From: Solenopsis invicta
Taxonomy: Eukaryota; Arthropoda; Insecta; Hymenoptera; Formicidae
Length of the DNA stretch: 64,000 nt
Assembly: GCF_016802725.1 (NCBI RefSeq)
Contig: NC_052666.1
Span: forward strand, 2,484,001 to 2,548,000
Reading direction: 5' to 3'
Position numbers and translations under genes: made by a program. Below are positions 11,182 to 23,266 of this stretch, in pieces. The number at the start of each line of letters is the position of its first letter. Positions within the stretch are counted from its first letter, which is position 1. Under the pieces are notes generated by a model. It did not search any database. It worked only from the letters and a program-made list of their open reading frames with translations, and had not been told where the DNA came from.

Positions 11182-13156
11182 CTGTTTGAAGAAGTGCAAA
11201 TTTAATTCCGATACCCTATCAAATTTATACATAATGTAATTCATGCAAATTAGATTTTTAGATTCTCCTAAGCGCTGGATTTTAAATAATGAGTTTGTAT
11301 CTGACGAGAAGAAGATAGAAATAAGATTGAAATCATTCGTTTTTAAGAACACTCTGATAATTATTATTGAATACAGTTGCACGAGCATAAAATGTTTCGA
11401 GAATGGCGGTGTGTAGAAAATTAAAATAAAATAATCGGTTTTGTCTGCCATCTGATTTTTAATTGAAGTAACTTTTTGTATATAATTGGTATGTACAATT
11501 GAACCACATGAATCTACTTTAGGTCTGTAAATAATGGAATTCTTATCCGAAGGAATAAATTGCGAAGGAAATTAAATTCGCAAGCTACATCGGACAAGTA
11601 AACATGCGAACTACATGTGCATGAAAAGAATAAAAGCATTCATTCTTTTTGCGTTTCTCAAGACATTGCATGTAAATTTTTGTATTATTTTGCATGCAGC
11701 GGCATATTTTAAACCTCTAATACTATACGTACGTTCGTAAAACAACATTAGCTCATGTTTAGTAATATATTTGTATAATTAATAAGTAATATGTTTATTA
11801 ATAATATATTAATAAATTTGTAATAATTAACATTTTTAACAAGTATGAACCTTTTACAGTTCACGAATTTCTTTACGAATACCATAATTTATCAAAAAAT
11901 ATTTTGTCGATGTCATGTTTCAATAGACGTTTTCTTGACCAACTTATTATTTCTTTCATGCATATGTGAGTTCAATTAATAACTCTAATCCAATGTATAG
12001 TCAATAAAAAAGCAATGCGTAATACAACATGTATTTGTAAATAGCATTTTAAGTTAACACGATACGAATGATGGAAGCGATACTGAGACATGTAACTTTC
12101 GACATACCTGAATCCACGAGGCCACACATAGAACACATAAAAAAAGGAACACGGAAACAACGTTCAAACAATTGTTACGCGTGTTTCGTCCAAAACGATC
12201 TCAACAACTTTATCTTATCATCTCTACTAGATCATCTGTTGAACATTCAAGTTTACGTCAGAAAATAATTGTTACAATTTTCATTAAAAACGTACACTTG
12301 AGAAACTGTTGAATCGAGAAATTTAATGGTCATTGAAAGTTTCGTAAAGGAAAAGAATATTAACGGAAATTATTCTGCGGCATTTTAGAGAGCATATACA
12401 CCAAGACAGATCAAAATAAGAGGCAACTTTGAAAACTTTTTCAACACGTTCACGATGACTTCTGCTTGCATTTCTGCTTCCGGGATTCATCAGAAAGCAA
12501 AATGGTACGAACTGTACAAAGCTGAAAACATTAATCACTGGTTTTTTTCCGAAATATCGTATTTGAACAAAATGGCAACTGGTCAAAGTCAATAGTAGTT
12601 TTTCACTGTAAATTTTGCTCGTGTGTATTTTGACGGAGATAAAAACCAAACGTCATAAAAATATTTTCCGTTAAGCTAATTTTTGTAGTGTCTAAAGGAA
12701 GTGTGCGAAAGCAAGCCGATCAATCGAGCCATCTTCGAGCCATAAAGATTATGCGTCTTTAAAAGTATGGTTTAGAAAAGCTTTTGTATTATTTTTAATA
12801 CAATTTAAATGTCAAATAGAGAAAAGTATGATTTTCAATAGAATAAATACGTCTTCTCCATCTATTTCCATTTTATCTCCACAAATTCGATTCAAAATTG
12901 GATTCTTGTTTTGTTCTACGTGTATATGCTATATGTTCTTTTAACGACGTACAATAATCATTTTACAGTTCACGTTGATAATAAAAATTGCAAGCTGTTT
13001 ATAAAGTTAGATGGCTCATCCTGAATACGAAATACATAATGCTTGGAGGTAAGCAAAGGAATTTGACAGACACATTACATGCCACATGTATGCAATTGCA
13101 CACAGTATTGCAATTCACACCAAATGCAGGGCAGGAGACTTTGTGATCGTACTTAC
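11182..13156 (-). other. Intron between exons j and k
   Basis: 1,975 bp. The 12050-12720 part is more complex in base composition and has open frames on both strands (12068-12268 plus, 12323-12649 minus). None has splice or homology support that I can recognise; it may be a decayed transposon. Confidence 0.75.
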
Positions 13157-13472
13157 GAAAACGATTATAAAATCCAGGATTGTCCAGAAATTTGTGAAGT
13201 ATTTATAGAAGCCTAGGGCTATCCATTTCAGGAGCATTTCGAAGCTAAAAAGTACGCAGAAGCCAACATTGGTCCAATAGAGAATTTTCTTCAAAGAAGG
13301 ATTGTCATCTAGGTAGATGTCCTCGAAGCACAGCGTTATGGAAGATGAAAAAATTAAAACTAGGCTCATCCATTCGAAGGAGGGCGTGTCCACGACCGGC
13401 AGGACGACCCTACGAACGTTCAACCACTTCTTGCCGAGATCCGTAGCGAGACAACGGTTGATTAAGCTACAC
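13157..13472 (-). CDS. NaCP60E: Channel exon j: end of II-III linker, domain III S1-S3
   Basis: Acceptor CTGTTCAG|G, donor TTTTC|GTAAGTAC; one base plus 105 codons. It starts CSLINRCLATDLGKKWLNVR (linker end), then S1 (SFEWMSLVLIFSSSITLCFE), S2 (LYWTNVGFCVLFSFEMLLKW) and the beginning of S3 (TNFWTILDFIIVF). The SFEW...LI..SS..L.FED and FEMLLKW.ALGF.KYFTN.W motifs are standard domain III features of insect sodium-channel-like proteins. S3 continues in the next exon after a 1,975-bp intron. Confidence 0.95.
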
Positions 13473-13782
13473 CTGAACAGTCCACATATGAACATTATTC
13501 AGTTACTGTCTAAACATTTAACAAAATCAGGTAAGCAAATCAAATAAGAATGCTGAATCAATTCTTGAATAAATCCTGAATTTATATCTTTAAAAGTTTT
13601 TAAAATTTGCTTTCTAATTTAATTTTAATTTACATTATATTATAAATAATTTTGATACATATACGGCGTTTCTTTCATTTTACATAAAATTTTCTTTTAG
13701 AATTTATTCTTAACATCATGATAATCGTCAGACAATACTTTGCAGAATTTTAATTTAATTTTAATTAAACTTACATTAGTAA

Positions 13783-14335
13783 ACTCACAAAGGAACCTCG
13801 CGAAATGAGAAATTTAGATTTTAATGAAAACTTGACATAAATGTAAAGGAGGTAAATACATGAATTTAGAAATTTTTATTACTGCTAAAAAACGGTTTGA
13901 AGAAGTGAAACCACCCCTCAAAGGTAAAGAGACTTTTGCCTTAAAAAAAAATTTTTTTTTGGTAAATGAATAGCGTAGTTAAATAGAAATATTTTTGCTA
14001 TAATACTTTGGTACAAAACATTTTTTGATATTTCGTGTGGTATACGAGATACATTGAAAAAAGGCAAAAGTCTTTTCACTTTTGAGCGGTGGTTTGATTC
14101 CTTTAAACCGTTTTTTAGCAGCAATTAAAAATTTCTAAATTTATTTACCTTCTCTACATTTACGCCAAGTTTCATTAAAATCTGAATTTCTCACTTTCCC
14201 TAACAACACAAGATATCGTATGAATATTCTAGATATCGTACGAACATTCGTGATATCGTGCGTTTATTTATAAAATATCACAACATTCGTTCGATGTCAT
14301 ATGCTGTTAGGGTTGCGAAATTTCCTTGTCAGTAT
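13783..14335. mobile_element. Palindromic MITE with a nested second MITE
   Basis: The left arm from 13783 (CTCACAAAGGAACCTCGCGA, then GAAATTTAGATTTTAATG) pairs with a right arm in two pieces: 14050-14197 and 14313-14335 (TTGCGAAATTTCCTTG). The 115-bp palindrome 14198-14312 sits between them, so it inserted later. The centre is an A/T stretch near 13950. Confidence 0.78.
14198..14312. mobile_element. 115-bp palindromic MITE, copy 1
   Basis: Starts CTAACAACACAAGATATCG and ends with the near-complement (GATGTCATATGCTGTTAG). The interior repeats GATATCGTNCGAANATTC-like units. A second copy is at 35464-35581. Confidence 0.82.
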
Positions 14336-15112
14336 AATTCTATTAAAATTTAGAAAAGATCAACGAACGGTCATAGGAGGATCTTACAATTAGTGCTCAA
14401 TATTTTTTTATACGATTTTCATCACGTGATTTAGCTTTTCTAGTTCTAAACTGCGCACTGCTACTTTTGGTCTTCAAACGTAGCTCTTAAGTTGAATCAG
14501 AATAGTAATCTTTCGAATGTCTCTTAGACATGCGTGTTGCCCGAGTTTTCTTACAATAAGTGAAATATAAACGTGCTGTATTGTAGCAAACTTGACTCGA
14601 CAGCAAGATGAATGGGTACATATTAAATTAATGAAAACGTATTAGAAATATAAAACGGATCGTAGATATGTACTTTTTGTAAAGGCTACGTCTTTCCAAG
14701 TTATTTTGTGGTGATACTAACAAAGTATTGTTTTGTTACAGAGAAGCAAATGTGAACTATTTTAAATGTAGCTCGCTTTGCTATAGAAATGTTAAAGGCC
14801 ATGGCTCGCAAAACAACTTGAGCAGTAAAACTTTGGCGGTAAGCGAATTAGCCAATAATAGTCGGGATTATAAGGCCGTAACGGAAGCAGTAGCAAATCC
14901 AACACGTTGAGTTTCTTACTGCTTAAGTTTCTCTATGTGCTACGACCTTAATTATAAAGCATTTTATTATAAAGCACTGCAATTAAATGTTCATATACTT
15001 TTCGCGCGTGAGTGTCGCGCAATCACGATAATTTTGAGGGCAAGAGAAAATTCTCTCCGTGTATTTTAAATTGTCGATAAAGGAAAAAAGAAAATTTAAA
15101 ACTACATCTTAC

Positions 15113-16455
15113 TTCTCGTAGCAGTGTTGGGGAAAGCAATCAAGCGGCTCCTTGCGCTTCTTGTTCTTGCCAAACCCGGGAAATGAGCCCATCCCGTCGA
15201 TGTACCTTCCCTTACTGTCCCGTCTACCGCCAACCGTGAGCTCGTCCACGTAACTCACGAGGTCGTGCCACGGACGTTTCCCTATCTTTTCGTCGTTCCG
15301 AACAGCTGGTTTCTCTTCCGGCAGCATGGCCACTTTCTCATCCGGATTGACATTCTTGAGCACCTCCAGCTCTATGCTCTCCTCGGGATTAATCTCGTTG
15401 CTATTGCCTTTCTCGGTTAGGTTCTTGTTCTCCTTGACCGTTTCTTGATTGCTTTGGCTGTAGGTGACTTGACGGTAGATCGGATCGTACGAGAAGACTG
15501 GCTGATTGAGACTCTCCTGATACGATCTATTGTAAATATTGTCTTTGGGAAGGCTCAGCACGGTTTCCTGGATCGCATACTTCTCCTTATCGGACTTGTC
15601 CATTACTTCGCGCACGATCTGCTCCAGCCGAATGTTTTTCTCATTCTCGGGGTTCTCCTTCCGCTTTCGCTTGCGTACGATCGACCGTATGCGATCGAAC
15701 GAACGCGCAAGCTTGGACTCCTCGCCGACCTCCTTCTTCTTTTGTTTCAGCTCCTCGGAATTGAAGCTGTTGAGCAACAGAGCCAAGAAGAGGTTGAGGA
15801 CCATGAAATTCCCCATCACTAAGGCCGGCAGGAATACCGCGAAACATATGCCCGGCCCGTTTTCCGTCTCCGCGCGCATGCAGTCCCAGAGGGGCTCGAT
15901 CCACTCACCGCACAAAATGCGGAATATCATCATAAACGAATGGAAGAAATCGTTGAAGTTCCACCGCGGCACCGGATCTGGAGAGAACTTGTCCGGGGTG
16001 TAGTCTTTACTAAACAGCTGCATGCCGATCACAGCGAATATGTAGATCACAATTACTAACACGAAAGTCAGATTACCGAGCGCACCTATCGTGGAAATGA
16101 TGATGCTGAGGAGGACCTTCATGGTCGTCCAGGACTGCGCGAGCTTTAGAACGCGCAGTAGTCTGAGACTTCGTATCACTGATAAACCATCCACCAGTTC
16201 GAACGTTAGGTCGATAAGTGACGCGGAAACGATGATCAGGTCGAAGTTGTTCCAGCCGTTGTTGAAGAAGTCCTTGCTCAGCGCCAGAAGCTTCAGGATG
16301 CATTCGAACGTGAAAATGCTGGTAAACACCTTGTTGCCGATGGTGAGCGTCTGCCGTACCGACTCGCTCATACCGTGATGCTCTACCGCCAAGAAACAGG
16401 TGTTCAAGATGATGCAGACGGTGATCGTCAGTTCGAACAGAGGATCCGTCACCAC
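15113..16455 (-). CDS. NaCP60E: Channel exon i: complete domain II and most of II-III linker
   Basis: A single 1,343-bp exon (acceptor GTCAAG|GTG, donor GAGAA|GTAAGA) of 447 codons plus two bases. In order: S1 (residues 6-24), S2 (44-60), S3, S4 with Arg/Lys every third position (VIRSLRLLRVLKL, about 93-105), S4-S5, S5 (129-147), pore with CGEW (filter Glu at residue 184, 15904-15906), and S6 ending LNLFLALLLNSF. About 210 residues of charged cytoplasmic linker follow, including a basic cluster (IVRKRKRKENPENEK). At the site equivalent to para L1014 (kdr) the residue is Phe (codon 15805-15807). Domain II lies in one exon, while domains I and III are split. Codon-level GC is much higher than in the introns. 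Confidence 0.97.
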
Positions 16456-17518
16456 CTTGACGCAAATTATATTATTACGATTTAATTCATATCACACAAC
16501 AGGATTACGGAAAGATAATTTTCAAAATTGTATATACAATTTGATTCTCTTCTTGTTAAATTAATATTGAGAATTTTTCTATGGGCTGATTTTTGTACCT
16601 CAGCTATGAGAAGATGAAACTCATGAGGGAAAATGTCCAACTTGAAAACTCAAAAAATTATGAAATTTTGTCAAACGTATAGGATATTTTAATAATCAAC
16701 CATCTCTTTTTATTGGCTAAATTTATTCTGAAAGAGTAAAATCAACCCTTTAAAATTGTGATCCGGTTTTTGTTTTATTATTCGCCAACAAAAGAAACTA
16801 GAACACAATTTCATAACGAAATTTTTGTTCTTTTTTATTTAGAAAATTTATCAATGTATTGTTGTTGAACAATCAATTGTTCAATGATAAAACAAAAAAA
16901 AACAGGTTAATTGTTAGAAGCTGATTTTACTCTTTCAGGATGAATTCGTATAATAAAAAAATTAATATATTTATAAGAAGTGTGTATAACACATTTAAAT
17001 CAAGAAATGGCTAACAATGGTTAGAGAGGATCTTTATGCTTAAATATTATATATGCTTCTTACAGCATTAATATTATTGTTGTAACAAATAACAAAAATT
17101 ATTATTCGCCGCCAAGAACCGCCATGTGGCCACTGACCTTCTAGTTTCGCATTTTAATAAAATTTATTTTTATAAAATTGTGTGAAGTGAAACAGATATG
17201 AATAAAAATTAAATATTTATTTCGTAATATTTTTAAAAAACAAAAAATAAATATCTGAATATTGATCGTGATATAAAATAAATAATCCGCGTAACTTTAA
17301 AAGTTAAATTAGCGAAAGTGACGAAGAATGAAGTGAATCCTAATATGATTATGCGCCTCGAGAAACCGTTTCGTGTGGCCGGAACCAGGTCAACGTTAAG
17401 TATGTCTTACTTCATTGGTCTGACGCTAATTAGTGATCGTTAATTTGGGTCAATCATGTCTAAAGTGCAACTGACCTTCGTGTTTAAGATTTTAGAAAGT
17501 GGATATTAGCAGATTTAC
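16456..17518 (-). other. Intron between exons h and i
   Basis: 1,063 bp, AT-rich. It contains one palindromic element (16717-16951). Nothing else recognised. Confidence 0.85.
16717..16951. mobile_element. Short palindromic MITE, about 235 bp
   Basis: Left end ATTTATTCTGAAAGAGTAAA and right end TTTACTCTTTCAGGATGAAT are reverse complements with few mismatches, and the arms continue imperfectly toward a TTGAACAATCAATTGTTCAA core. No coding content. Confidence 0.75.
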
Positions 17519-17607
17519 CTTGTACAGGCAATTTTGAAATCTTAGCCATCCCTCGTAATCAACGCAACATCGACTACATCTATCGCAATTTCTATCTGGA
17601 AGATCAT
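17519..17607 (-). CDS. NaCP60E: Channel exon h: cysteine-rich micro-exon before domain II
   Basis: An 89-bp exon found by phase: the previous exon ends with one base and the next starts in phase 0, so two extra bases plus whole codons were needed. Between acceptor GTTACAG|AT and donor TACAAG|GTAAAT it encodes DDLPDRNCDRCSRCCVDYEG, then WLRFQNCLYK. Five cysteines occur in 30 residues, followed by the Trp-Leu-X-Phe-Gln stretch that precedes domain II S1 in para (CVWDCCWVWLKFQ). It joins seamlessly to VVTDPLFELTI of the next exon. Likely a juxtamembrane segment; whether the Cys residues are palmitoylated or bind a partner is unknown. Confidence 0.9.
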
Positions 17608-18295
17608 CTGTAACGTAATCATATTAATATATTTATTATCTGTAACGTAATGCATAATTTATATAAAGTAAGTTTAAAAGATCTGGACGTATCTAAAATT
17701 TAATGATAACCAAAAATATAGTTAAGGTAAAATTAAAAATATTAAAAAGTTAATTAGTATGCAAGAAATTAGGATCAATAAATAAAAATAAAGTAAAGAT
17801 AAATTTATAATTTTTCGCTCACGGAATGTGCTTACTTGCAAATTTTAGTGTCCTAATTCCGACAAAGCTTAAATAATTCTCAATAAATCCGTACAGTTAA
17901 TTCAACAGAAATTGTACGTAATTTAAAGAAAAAGTTTTACTCGATTTTAACCAAAGATATATTGTACATATAAACGATTAAGTTGGCGCTAAATTCATTG
18001 AAGGATATACAAACACATTTCAATTCGCCGTTTCAGTTTATATAAAATACGCGCAACAAATATCATCTATCGCGTAACTTTCAAACGCTCACAACATTGA
18101 GAAATAAATTTTAATGAAATCGCTATAACAATATTGGAAAAATAAAGTTAATAAAATTCTCTACATCATCTCAATTGAGAGAAAGTCAACTTCAAATGCT
18201 TCCCGGAAATATTTCAATCCGCTAATTCAATTATCATTCAATATTGTTTCAATAAACAAATACCGCCAGTGCGGCACCGTACAGTTTTTATTCAC
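17608..18295 (-). other. Intron between exons g and h
   Basis: 688 bp, AT-rich, GTGAAT donor and GTTACAG acceptor. I see no repeat or other feature in it. Confidence 0.85.
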
Positions 18296-18786
18296 CTAAA
18301 ACTACAATCTGCGACAGGTACTCTGGCGGCAGCGCGTACATATGTTTCTTGGTTTTAACCCCGTTGCACCTGAGCACTTGAATCTCCCGATTGCCCCCGG
18401 TCTTCACCGACACGGTGACCGGCACCGGCGGGCAATCCAGGCGCACTTGCGGAGAGGGTTGTTGGACCCTGCTGTGCTCCCGCGGGGATCTTTCCTGCGA
18501 CTTCTCGGCGCGATGCTCGCGCTTGTCGTGTTCCTCGACGGACGTGCCGTCATCACCGTCGTGATCGTCCCCCATTCCGGAGTCGTCTAGAGACGATTGC
18601 TGATTACTGTTGTTGCTCGCTTGTCTGGAATGCAACACACCCCGGTTCAGCGCTAGCCGGTGTATCGTGTTGGGCTTCGGCAGTCTGGGACTGATGTTCT
18701 GCAGCGGCAAGTGGGAAGGCTGTACATTGGAGTGTCCGGGGCTCGGACTTGGACTGGGCGTTATGGACCTAGAATTTGATGTTGTG
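18296..18786 (-). CDS. NaCP60E: Channel exon g: Ser/Pro- and acid-rich I-II linker
   Basis: Acceptor TTTTAAG|C after a pyrimidine tract, donor TTTTAG|GTGAAT; one base, 163 codons, one base. The product is low-complexity: a Ser-Pro repeat near residues 5-15 (TPSPSPSPGHSN), a Gln/Asn/Ser-rich part, an acidic cluster (GMGDDHDGDDGTS), alternating charged residues, and a conserved C-terminal block ALPPEYLSQIVVL. The LPP.YLSQIVVL element is shared with insect sodium channels just before domain II. The many Ser-Pro and Arg-X-X-Ser sites are candidate phosphorylation sites, by inference. GC content is clearly above the flanking introns. Confidence 0.93.
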
Positions 18787-19092
18787 CTTAAAAGAAAAGA
18801 ATAAAATTTCACTAGAAATTATTTAGTTTTATGAGAATGCGTAATATAATTGACACTATTTTATCAGAGTGTTTGTTTAAATTTTGTAAACGATTCTGAG
18901 AATTCTGGAATTTTCTTAGAATTTTATTCAAAATTTTAAATAGAAAGTGTATTAAAATGTAATTTGGAAATAGATTTATTTTATTACACCCAATATTTTT
19001 CCCTCGATTTTTCCTTAATCATAGAATTACTAAAAAAAAAATTTAGAATAATTTTGATTAAATTTGAGAAAGTACTAAAAAAATGTAACGTA

Positions 19093-19784
19093 GGGTAAGG
19101 TTACCGAAATCGCACCACTTTTGACGTAAGGCTAATTAAGAAATTAGGAATATTTTTCTTCTCGATTCTTTCTTCTGGAGCTAAAACGCGTTAAATAAAC
19201 ATAATTTTATTAATATTGGAAATAAATACCGTAAATTAAATGTAACTTCCGTCAATGTTACCATTTCGATAACTTTTCAATAATATTGCCATTACATTAC
19301 TACATTACAACAATATTGTTACAATGTATTTTCTGTATGCAGATTATTATATTTGATTATATATATACATATATAACCACGATCAAAGCAATGGTGCGAT
19401 TTAGGATACTAAAGCATTTTGCAAAACTCTATTTATTTAATTTACAAATAACAGCACATAATTATTTGAACTTTATTAATCTAATTTTAGTAATATTGTG
19501 ATAATTACAAATTATCAAAATTTAAATTATTTATTTTATTTTATTTTTTTTTTTTGCAATCAAACTACGAAATGTGTCGAAAAATAGCTGAAAAGTTACG
19601 ATTTTTCTATAAATATTAATAACAAAATTTCAATTGTTATTAACATATTGAGTTCAATGAAAGACGATGATAATGTTACGTAGTTCCCAAATGATCTTAC
19701 AAAGAACGTACAAGTACTGACGTTGAATTTTATACGCGAGGTGGTGCGATTTAGGAGCCGGTGCGATATCGACAACCTTACTCT
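19093..19784. mobile_element. Non-autonomous TIR element, copy 1 (about 690 bp)
   Basis: The ends are inverted: GGGTAAGGTTACCGAAATCGCACC at left; the reverse complement of the right end reads AGAGTAAGGTTGTCGATATCG, then CACC. Inside, GGTGCGATTTAGGA recurs at both sides. A second, longer copy is at 35583-36414. No long frame. Confidence 0.82.
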
Positions 19785-22740
19785 AAATTATTTAAATCCG
19801 ACATATAACAACCTATTCGCAATACAGCTGCATTTGGAATACAGCTTATCGGAGTTACAGAATTTAATAGGCGATTAAACACACATCGCCAATTTGGAAC
19901 GATTTATTGTCTTCCATTGTCACTATTTTTTAAATAAAAACTCGAGTCACATGAAACTATACAATGCATATATTTGTATGCTATATTTATTGTTAATTGA
20001 TTGACATTTTACGTAGCAAGAAAAATGATTGACGAGACAATTTTATCAGAAAAAGAGATAAAATTATAACAATAAAATTTCTTTGAGTATCAATAAAATC
20101 TGATTTTTAAAGTTAAAAAATAATTTCTCTAAAAAAAATCTTTCTCTCTCTTTCGGCTTTTTTTATAACAAATACCGTGTTTTCAGTATTTGATAATTTT
20201 TCTTCTATTCGTTTAGTCACTAATAATACGTTATTTTGGTAAATATATACTTTATTGATTATTATTATTATTATTTCATTAAATATTAACTTTATATTTA
20301 AATAATTATATTTATAGGAATTGATTCACCAGAGAGATTGGACACAGTGATCTCGTCCAAGGATTGTGAGCCCAGTTTTCCGAGGTATGGTTTAGTACAA
20401 TTTTCTTTCTTTTCTTTACGCATTACAAAATATTTAGAGAAATATTATTTCAATTAAACGATTATTTTCTCTTCCTTTTTTTTATATTATTTTACATGCA
20501 ATTTTTTTAAATACTTAATTAAATGGGCATAATAGCTAATCAAGTTTTGAATTACCAAGCGATTTGGCAAATTGCAATTTTAAGATTTAAAATCGTATTT
20601 GACAAATTAACTATTATTCACTGGAAGGATTACACTAATTAAACTGGAGACTGCATGGAGTTGCAGTTAGATTCAATGCGAAATCGATGCTTATAGTAAT
20701 GACATTAACTTCGGGAATACCGTGATACTTCCTGATTATATGTATCATTAAACCAGGTCATTCCAGTTTGTAGATGTTACGCAAAATATAATAATTCAAG
20801 GAAAGTTAGAAACTTATTGGTAAAATTGATTTTTTTAATAGATGTATTAAAAACTTATAAACGATATGACTTAAGAAGAAACAGAATAAATTTTTAATAT
20901 TAAAATTGTCAAAAGATATTAGTTCTAGATTAGAAAAGAAAGTACTTTTGTATTGTCTTACAAAAAAGTATTACTTGTGGTCAGTAATTTATTACTGAAG
21001 TCTAGTGATTTGTTACTGATGATAAGTAATTTATTCTTGTGTTGTCTAATAATTTAATTGCTGATCAGTGTGTAATAACTACATAGTAGTGTTAATAGTT
21101 TATTCCAGGATTCAAAGTACTGATATTGAATTATTGGTAGTGTTGAAGAATCCAAAAGTTCAGCTCACACATGAAGTACAAGTAAGGATAAATAAGTATC
21201 ACAATATTGGCAAATTCATTGGCGCAATATTAGCCTTCAATGCATCTTCAATGTGAATTATACATTGGCATAATATTAATCTAATATTATCCCAATATTG
21301 CTCCAATAAATCGTGCTACTAGTTTTTCCAGTGATTCATTACTTGATCTAGTACTTTTTTTACTGATAAAAACAAAATACTGGAGTAAACACTGCAGTAC
21401 TGAATTCATACATTTTCACTGGCCTGAACTCTTAAATATCAGAATCTATCTATAGAGTAATTTGGTAGAAGAAAGACGGGCGTCGTAAAATACGTATGGG
21501 GTGATGAAATACCATGCTGTCTCGTATAATTTGTATTGAATTTTAAGAGCAATCATTAAAATAACTTCGTTAAAGTATATTTAGACACGGTAGAATGCTT
21601 ACAGGTCGTTAGTGTTTATTGCGTATTTATAAAATACGCAATTCAGTTTTGCAGTAGAGAGCAACTGTTACAGATGTATATGCTCTACGTAAATTTGAGT
21701 AATATACTAAATATCAGTTTTTTTTAATTTTATTCTAGTTTGAAAGCTTTGAATGTGTTTCAAATAATGTAATTGAATGTAACGTGTGTATGAATTCGGC
21801 ATATAAAATGGTATCGTGTAGTGAGAGGGATCGTGGGATAGTCGTAAACCAGTAGCATTATGAGCGTAAGATCGCTCGTGGGTAAAATTATTTTAAAAAG
21901 TTATTTTTCAGGCCGAGGAAGTTTATTAAAAAAATTTTTTTCAAATAAATTATATTTTATTAAATGTTCACGAAACCTGGTTTTGTGATATTTATTTATT
22001 AGTATGTAAAATCCGCGAAAGATCATTAATTTGTGACTTTTTATAATTAAGTTTTACAACTAACAATAAGTTATAAAAAAGTGCCTTTTATTGCATTAGT
22101 TGTTAGTATTCTATGGCTCTGCTATCTCACAAATTAACGTAACCTTTTTTTCTCTCTTCAATAAATTGTAAATTATATTTGTTTTACATACCCGATGAAC
22201 TTTTGGGATCTATGGGATGATTGGTAGAACTTAACGGCTAACAAACTGGTGTTGATGAGAATTATGTCGCATTAAATCAGTTAAAATAACAAAATGACAT
22301 TCGACCTTCTTTCAATTAAATTTGTGTCATAATAAATGTTAGAAATTTATTTTTATTTGGATACTTTTTACATCTGAAGCAAAACAACTTAATATACAAA
22401 ATAAAAATAATTGAAAAATAAGTAGTTAAGTATAATAAAGCTGATTCATGAACTATTTGCAGCTATAAACAAATGCTGATAAAAATAGATAAAAGAATAG
22501 AGTTTTATAATATACGTTTTATAATATATGTATTATAAAATAGAAATAAAAAGGTGAGTTAATCTTTATGGGCGCAAACAGATAACAAAATATAATTTTA
22601 ATTCTTTTAATTAGCTTTAAACAAAAATTAACTTCAACAAAAAAAGTTTATCTCTTAATTCATTTTAAGCAAATTTCGATTTAATATTATTATAATATAT
22701 CAGGACATTAATTGTTTATGCAGTTTATGTGCCTACTCTT

Positions 22741-22747
22741 GCGTGCA

Positions 22748-22783
<36 letters not shown>

Positions 22784-22795
22784 TACGTGCGTGTG
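22741..22795. repeat. (GTGC)n microsatellite
   Basis: About 12 GTGC/TGCG units with minor interruptions; Z-DNA-prone. Confidence 0.9.
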
Positions 22796-23212
22796 TACCT
22801 GAGAATGTATACAATTAAGACTACACTCTGAAATTTGCTGCTAGTACTGAAAATCAATAATAGTAACAGTTACGTATATTACGTAAGTATTCCGAGCGAA
22901 TAACAGAGTGCACCATAAGTGAAAATGAGTTTGATCAAATTTTCGCTAAACGCAGTGATTTTCAAGTCGATCAAAGAAATCGTGGATGAAGATAATAGCG
23001 ACGGAGAGATAGATTGTACAAAGTTCGTCGGGAAGTATAAGTTCCATATGGTACGGCCTACCATTGTGAGATTGCAAGGGAAGCATATTTTCCTCCTTTC
23101 CTTTTATTACAGTTTCTCGGAAATGAAGCCGTTTATGATGTTTCTTCCTTTTTTTAAGCCTTTTTTTAGAACTAGCTTGCTGCAGTTTACGACTTCGCAA
23201 CAACTTGTATGT

Positions 23213-23259
<47 letters not shown>
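23213..23259. repeat. (TG)n microsatellite
   Basis: About 23 TG units with one GTGC interruption at the left. Confidence 0.92.

Positions 23260-23266
<7 letters not shown>

Larger units (their letters stand above)
13473..15112 (-). other. Intron between exons i and j
   Basis: 1,640 bp with a GTAAGA donor. It holds the nested palindromes at 13783-14335. A 60-codon plus-strand frame at 14728-14910 has no support. Confidence 0.8.

Noticed and set aside
11972..12660. Possible mariner-type transposase remnant
   Set aside because: Open frames of 60-108 codons occur on both strands but I could not identify a DDE/D-type motif or terminal inverted repeats.
15445..16378. Long open frames on the plus strand and in other minus frames over exon i
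   Set aside because: They are shadows of the GC-richer coding exon; none has a recognisable domain.
8893..16455. Annotation of the gene as para, the classical voltage-gated sodium channel
   Set aside because: The domain III filter is TFEGW with Glu instead of Lys, and the overall sequence departs from para in the pore loops and S4-S5 segments in ways typical of DSC1/NaV2.
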